A stretch of 9,390 nt of DNA. It comes from Thermodesulfatator sp. GTDB taxonomy: Bacteria > Desulfobacterota > Thermodesulfobacteria > Thermodesulfobacteriales > Thermodesulfobacteriaceae. How positions within the stretch are numbered: the stretch's first letter is position 1; each line of letters opens with the position of its first letter. Shown here one piece after another: positions 6,587 through 9,390 of the stretch. The DNA is taken from assembly GCA_027036915.1 (NCBI GenBank), contig JALWCD010000125.1, forward strand, positions 1 through 9,390, in the 5' to 3' direction. A program made the translations under genes and the position numbers. Under the pieces are notes generated by a model. It was not told where the DNA came from. It searched no databases and saw only the letters and a list, made by a program, of their open reading frames with translations.

Positions 6587-7923
6587 AACCTGACCTCCAG
6601 TCTTAGAAAGATCGAACGTCCGGGCCAGGGATAAGCCGGCGTAGTTCCGGCGCGTTTGAAATGATGATCGAAGAGGTTTTCTATCTTTAGAGAGATCCGC
6701 CAGGGAGGACGGCGATAGAGGAAATGTAGATCCCAGACGGTGTAAGGAGAGAGCCACTCTCCATGCCAGCGGGCTCTTCCGTAAAGACGGAACTGTGGAG
6801 AGATATAGAATCCGGGGAGAACCTGTAGGCTTGCTCCGCCCTTCACCATCCATCGGGGCAGGGCTTTCACCCGGTTTCCAGAGGCCAGACCGGTATCTTT
6901 GTTTTCCGTGACTTCGTAAAAACTATAATTGAGAAAGGCCAGAAGACGCTTAGAAAACCAGCGCAGCTCAGCCTCCAGCCCGGAAAGTTCGAGTTTCCCG
7001 AGATTACGATAGAAATCTTCCTTTTCCAGAAGTTCATCGAACTTTTCTTGAAAGAATGTGATCCGGAAAAGGCTCCTTTCGCGGAGATGTTTTGAGATGG
7101 AGAGGATGAAGGTGTGGACCATTTCGGGATCGAGGTCTTTGCCTCCGTAGCCGCTTTCCAGGTTGGCTCCCCGGTAGAAGTAGTTCGGAGCCTGGAAGGC
7201 CTCTCCCCAGGCCGCAACTAGATGCCAGCTGCTGGCCGGATTCCAGATCAGACTTATCCGGGGTGATAGATGGCCTCCGAAACTTTCGTAATGATCATAT
7301 CGCAAACCAGCATTTAAAATCAGTTCAGGAAAAAGGTGAAGCTTCTCCTGCACGAAAAAGGCCCAGTTGTCTTCGTTCTTCGCGGGGAGGTCCGTGAGGG
7401 TCGAGATTGTCCCGGCGGAGAAGCTTCTTACTCTTACTTTTTCGTACTCCTCCCGTTCCCAATTGAAACCGAAAAGAAAGGTTCCCCGACTATGGGGACG
7501 GTGGAAATTGGCGGCCAGTCCCCATCTCCTGGCAGCCAGGTCGATATCAAGGGCCGTGAACTGCCCTTCGGCATGGGTGGTGCGCACCTGAGGGGTGGAG
7601 GCCTCGAAATACCCCCAGAAAAGGCGCAAAGCACCTTCAAAACCCCTAAAATGCATATTTCTTTTGAAGCCGATGAGATCCTGCCAGACCTTTTCCCGGG
7701 AGCCGAAGGGTTCGAGATCTTCCGGAGAAAGAAGCCGTCCGCGCTCGCTGCGGGGCGTGTCGTAACGAGAATAGAGCCGGAAATAGAAAAAACTCCAGGG
7801 GCCCTTCTCCCAGGCCATCTTCAGGGCGTAATTCTCCGGCCTGGGATGAAGCCTCTGGGAACCGTCTTTAGCCCTGTAAATCTCTCCCGGAAGGTCCGCA
7901 TAGTGCAAAAGAAGATGGAACAT
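6583..7923 (-). CDS. C-terminal barrel part of the frameshifted TonB-dependent receptor
   Basis: This frame encodes the beta-barrel. Its first ATG is at 7923, but the frame is open further upstream to the homopolymer run near 8009, and the receptor homology extends to there, so the ATG is not a natural start. There is no signal peptide, so this part alone could not reach the outer membrane. Barrel features match the intact paralogue closely: NAGLRYDHYESFGGHLSPRI, YSFYEVTENKD, and a C-terminus with KIENLFDHHFKRAG ending LRLEVRF. Confidence 0.75.
   Translation of the reverse strand: MFHLLLHYADLPGEIYRAKDGSQRLHPRPENYALKMAWEKGPWSFFYFRLYSRYDTPRSERGRLLSPEDLEPFGSREKVWQDLIGFKRNMHFRGFEGALRLFWGYFEASTPQVRTTHAEGQFTALDIDLAARRWGLAANFHRPHSRGTFLFGFNWEREEYEKVRVRSFSAGTISTLTDLPAKNEDNWAFFVQEKLHLFPELILNAGLRYDHYESFGGHLSPRISLIWNPASSWHLVAAWGEAFQAPNYFYRGANLESGYGGKDLDPEMVHTFILSISKHLRERSLFRITFFQEKFDELLEKEDFYRNLGKLELSGLEAELRWFSKRLLAFLNYSFYEVTENKDTGLASGNRVKALPRWMVKGGASLQVLPGFYISPQFRLYGRARWHGEWLSPYTVWDLHFLYRRPPWRISLKIENLFDHHFKRAGTTPAYPWPGRSIFLRLEVRF
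6593..6598 (-). promoter_or_regulatory. Strong ribosome binding site that fixes the TTG start of the substrate-binding-like gene
   Basis: GGAGGT on the minus strand, exactly six bases before TTG 6586..6584. It lies inside the last codons of the receptor gene. Because it is strong, this gene could still be translated to some extent when ribosomes fall off early in the frameshifted receptor. Confidence 0.6.
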
Positions 7924-8485
7924 TCCGTCTCCGGGAGTGGGGACGGAAAAGGTCAGGTCGGCGGTTTCGCTGTCGTATTCTCCTAGGCCCAGGGAAAGGG
8001 AAGCCCTCGGGGGGGAAGTTCCTGCGTTCCAGATTGATCACACCGGTCAGGGCCGCGTCTCCGTAAAGGCTGGCTCCGGGGCCCCGGATGATTTCAACCC
8101 GGGAAATTCCGGTCATGGGGAATGAAGCGTCGGGGATGAAATTCTCCATCATGGGGAGGTGGAGCTTGAAACCGTCTTCCAGGAAGAGCAGATGGGAGGT
8201 CACCGTGCGATAAAGCCCCCGATGGGCTACTACTCTTTCGTTTACGTCCTGAACCAGATAAAAGGAAGGCTGATATTCCAGGAGATCCCGAAGGTTGAAC
8301 CATCCGAAACGTTCTATCTCTTCGGCCGTGACCACCGTCACCGGAAAAGGGCTTTCCTCGGCCCTTTCCGTAAAAAGAGAGGCTCCCTTTACCAGGGAAA
8401 GTTCCCTTAGGGCGAACTTGAGATATTCTGCTCTGGCGGAGGCGCTCAGAAAAAATAGAATCAGCAGGCTAAGGAATTTTTTCAC
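7868..8485 (-). CDS. N-terminal plug part of the frameshifted TonB-dependent receptor
   Basis: As written, this frame makes 205 residues. The signal peptide is [19 protein letters not shown] and the plug domain runs from about residue 45 to 155 (PFPVTVVTAEEIERFGW, LEYQPSFYLVQD, IIRGPGASLYGDAALTGVINLE). The last roughly 45 residues, rich in Arg and Pro, are out-of-frame readthrough and do not resemble a receptor. The start is GTG at 8485..8483, with GGGAGGA six bases upstream, overlapping the kinase stop as GTGA. A plug without a barrel would be a non-functional periplasmic fragment. Confidence 0.75.
   Translation of the reverse strand: MKKFLSLLILFFLSASARAEYLKFALRELSLVKGASLFTERAEESPFPVTVVTAEEIERFGWFNLRDLLEYQPSFYLVQDVNERVVAHRGLYRTVTSHLLFLEDGFKLHLPMMENFIPDASFPMTGISRVEIIRGPGASLYGDAALTGVINLERRNFPPEGFPFPGPRRIRQRNRRPDLFRPHSRRRNVPSSFALCGPSGRDLQG
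8009..8015. repeat. Seven-base G/C homopolymer run at the receptor frameshift site
   Basis: Seven G on the plus strand (seven C in the coding strand). The reading frame of the receptor is lost exactly here, and a run of six would restore it. Runs of this kind are slippage-prone in replication and also error-prone in sequencing. A run of the same length (seven C at 1957..1963) occurs inside the intact oxidase subunit gene, so length alone does not prove a switch. Confidence 0.8.
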
Positions 8486-9390
8486 GCCCCGTCCTCCCGG
8501 GAAATGATTTTTCGTACTTCGGACAGATCAAAAGGTTTGCGCAGGATACCTTCTACCCTACCCGAACGTATAAGTTCCTTGACTTCTTCCATGAGTTCTC
8601 CGGCGTATCCGGTAATGAAGACCATTTTGCCCCGCCAACCCCGGGCCTTAGCCTCTTTTACCAGCCAGACCCCGTCCTTTTCAGGCAGATAGAGATCGCA
8701 GAAGACGAAGTCAAAATCGTTATTTTCTAAAAGCCTCAGGGCTTCTTCCGCCGAAGAGGCCGTGGCTACCTGACAGCCCTCCATTTCCAGATATTCCCTG
8801 AGCCCTTCTCGTACGGATTCTTCATCGTCCACCACCAGCACCCTTAGGACTTTCTTCTTACCGGGGAAGGCGGCCCGGGGACCTTCCTGATGAAGCGGGG
8901 TTTCGGGGTGCAGAGAAAGTCGGACCAGGGGGAAACGAATCTCAAAACGGGCCCCTCCGCCTTTTCGGTCCGCAATCAGGATTTCACCTCCGGCTTCGGT
9001 TACCAGCTGATGGACCACGAAGAGCCCCAGACCGGTGCCTTTTCCCACGGGTTTGGTGGTGAAGAAGGGCTCAAAGATACGAGAACGTATCTCCGGAGGG
9101 ATACCCGGACCGGTGTCCTCTACCACGAGCAGGGCCTTCTCCCCTTCTCTCCTGACCTCTACCCTCAGAAGTCCTTCTTTTCCCATGGCGTCCCGGGCGT
9201 TGAGACAGAGGTTCATTACGATTTCCTGTATGGCCTCCTCGGAAAGAGGTATGAGAAGTCCGGAATCAAAGTGAGTTTCCACTTTTATTCCTTTGGGAAA
9301 CCCCTGGGTGATGGTCTCAAGGGTGTTTTTTACTACGGCCGAGAGGTCCGCGTACTCCTGAATTTCATGCGAGGGTCTGCGAGTCAAGCG
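8482..9390 (-). CDS. Hybrid sensor histidine kinase, C-terminal part (ATPase plus receiver domain; N-terminus outside window)
   Basis: About 302 residues are visible and the frame is open to the right edge, so the true start, the sensor region and the phosphorylatable His lie outside. Residue numbers count from the TTG codon at 9387. The HATPase_c domain shows the N box ([10 protein letters not shown], 59-68), G1 box (DTGPGIP, 91-97), F box (IFEPFFTTK) and G2 box (GKGTGLGL, 115-122). A linker of about 25 residues leads to a receiver domain (about 182-297) with the acidic pair D187/D188, phosphoacceptor D231, T259 and K284, so phosphotransfer looks intact. There is no output domain after the receiver; signalling must go to another protein or back through the kinase. 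The stop overlaps the receptor start (GTGA), which ties the kinase to the receptor and binding-protein genes as the likely sensor of their substrate. This is inference from position. Confidence 0.9.
   Translation of the reverse strand, partial: RLTRRPSHEIQEYADLSAVVKNTLETITQGFPKGIKVETHFDSGLLIPLSEEAIQEIVMNLCLNARDAMGKEGLLRVEVRREGEKALLVVEDTGPGIPPEIRSRIFEPFFTTKPVGKGTGLGLFVVHQLVTEAGGEILIADRKGGGARFEIRFPLVRLSLHPETPLHQEGPRAAFPGKKKVLRVLVVDDEESVREGLREYLEMEGCQVATASSAEEALRLLENNDFDFVFCDLYLPEKDGVWLVKEAKARGWRGKMVFITGYAGELMEEVKELIRSGRVEGILRKPFDLSEVRKIISREDGA

Larger units (their letters stand above)
6583..8485 (-). pseudogene. TonB-dependent outer-membrane receptor split by a one-base frameshift
   Basis: A single receptor gene is broken into two reading frames. 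The first frame runs from GTG 8485 and, after the plug motif ending GVINLE, goes out of frame at a run of seven C (minus strand) and stops at 7868. Removing one C from the run joins it to the second frame, giving a 633-residue receptor with signal peptide, plug, barrel and terminal Phe. The restored junction (RASLSLGLGEYDS) lines up with the matching place in the intact paralogue (RASLGVLLGNREG), so the position of the shift is well supported. It may be a true mutation, a phase-variable switch, or a sequencing or assembly indel. GTGA overlaps the kinase stop and TTGA overlaps the next gene start, so it is part of a coupled operon. Confidence 0.85.

Noticed and set aside
6587..6853. Longer 330-residue form of the binding-like protein
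   Set aside because: The extra 89 residues are the receptor's C-terminal coding sequence read in another frame, and they would bury the signal peptide in the middle of the protein.
9385..9387. TTG at the right edge as the kinase start codon
   Set aside because: The frame stays open to the window edge, and a kinase starting here would lack the phosphorylated His region, so this is a truncation by the window.

Overview
All genes in this window lie on the minus strand, so the biological reading order runs from base 9390 down to base 1. The DNA is fairly GC-rich, tightly packed and rich in Lys/Glu/Arg codons. It carries a mix of Gram-negative envelope genes, a hybrid histidine kinase and a bd-superfamily oxidase with a c-heme. 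I infer a Gram-negative, possibly thermophilic, Desulfobacterota/Thermodesulfobacteria-like bacterium. That placement is a low-confidence guess from style, not from a marker gene.

Region 1 (9390 to 3834) is a four-gene operon with 4-base stop/start overlaps (GTGA, TTGA, GTGA). It encodes the C-terminal part of a hybrid sensor kinase (HATPase plus receiver domain), a TonB-dependent outer-membrane receptor interrupted by a frameshift at a seven-base G/C run, a short secreted protein resembling ABC-type substrate-binding proteins, and a second, intact TonB-dependent receptor paralogous to the first. No ABC permease, ATPase, TonB, ExbB or ExbD gene is visible. The set looks like an uptake or sensing module: two outer-membrane receptors, one periplasmic protein and a kinase. 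The substrate cannot be read from sequence.

Region 2 (3833 to 1137) starts with an AT-rich intergenic stretch holding a very good sigma-70-type promoter (TTGACA, 17 bp, TCTAAT). It drives two membrane proteins. The first is a cytochrome bd oxidase subunit I-like protein with a C-terminal cytochrome c domain (CANCH, then a Met ligand candidate). The second is a multi-spanning protein that appears, by eye, to be homologous to the first rather than to CydB. This suggests a non-canonical bd-superfamily enzyme fed through a c-heme instead of a quinol site.

Region 3 (1136 to 1) begins with a 59-base junction combining a terminator-like hairpin, a perfect TATAAT box and the ribosome binding site of the next gene. 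Then come an NAD-dependent nucleotide-sugar epimerase (UDP-glucuronate 4-epimerase type) and, cut by the window edge, a likely class II aldolase/adducin-family gene.

There are no RNA genes, CRISPR arrays, insertion sequences or attachment sites that I can support. No stretch over 300 bases lacks a gene.
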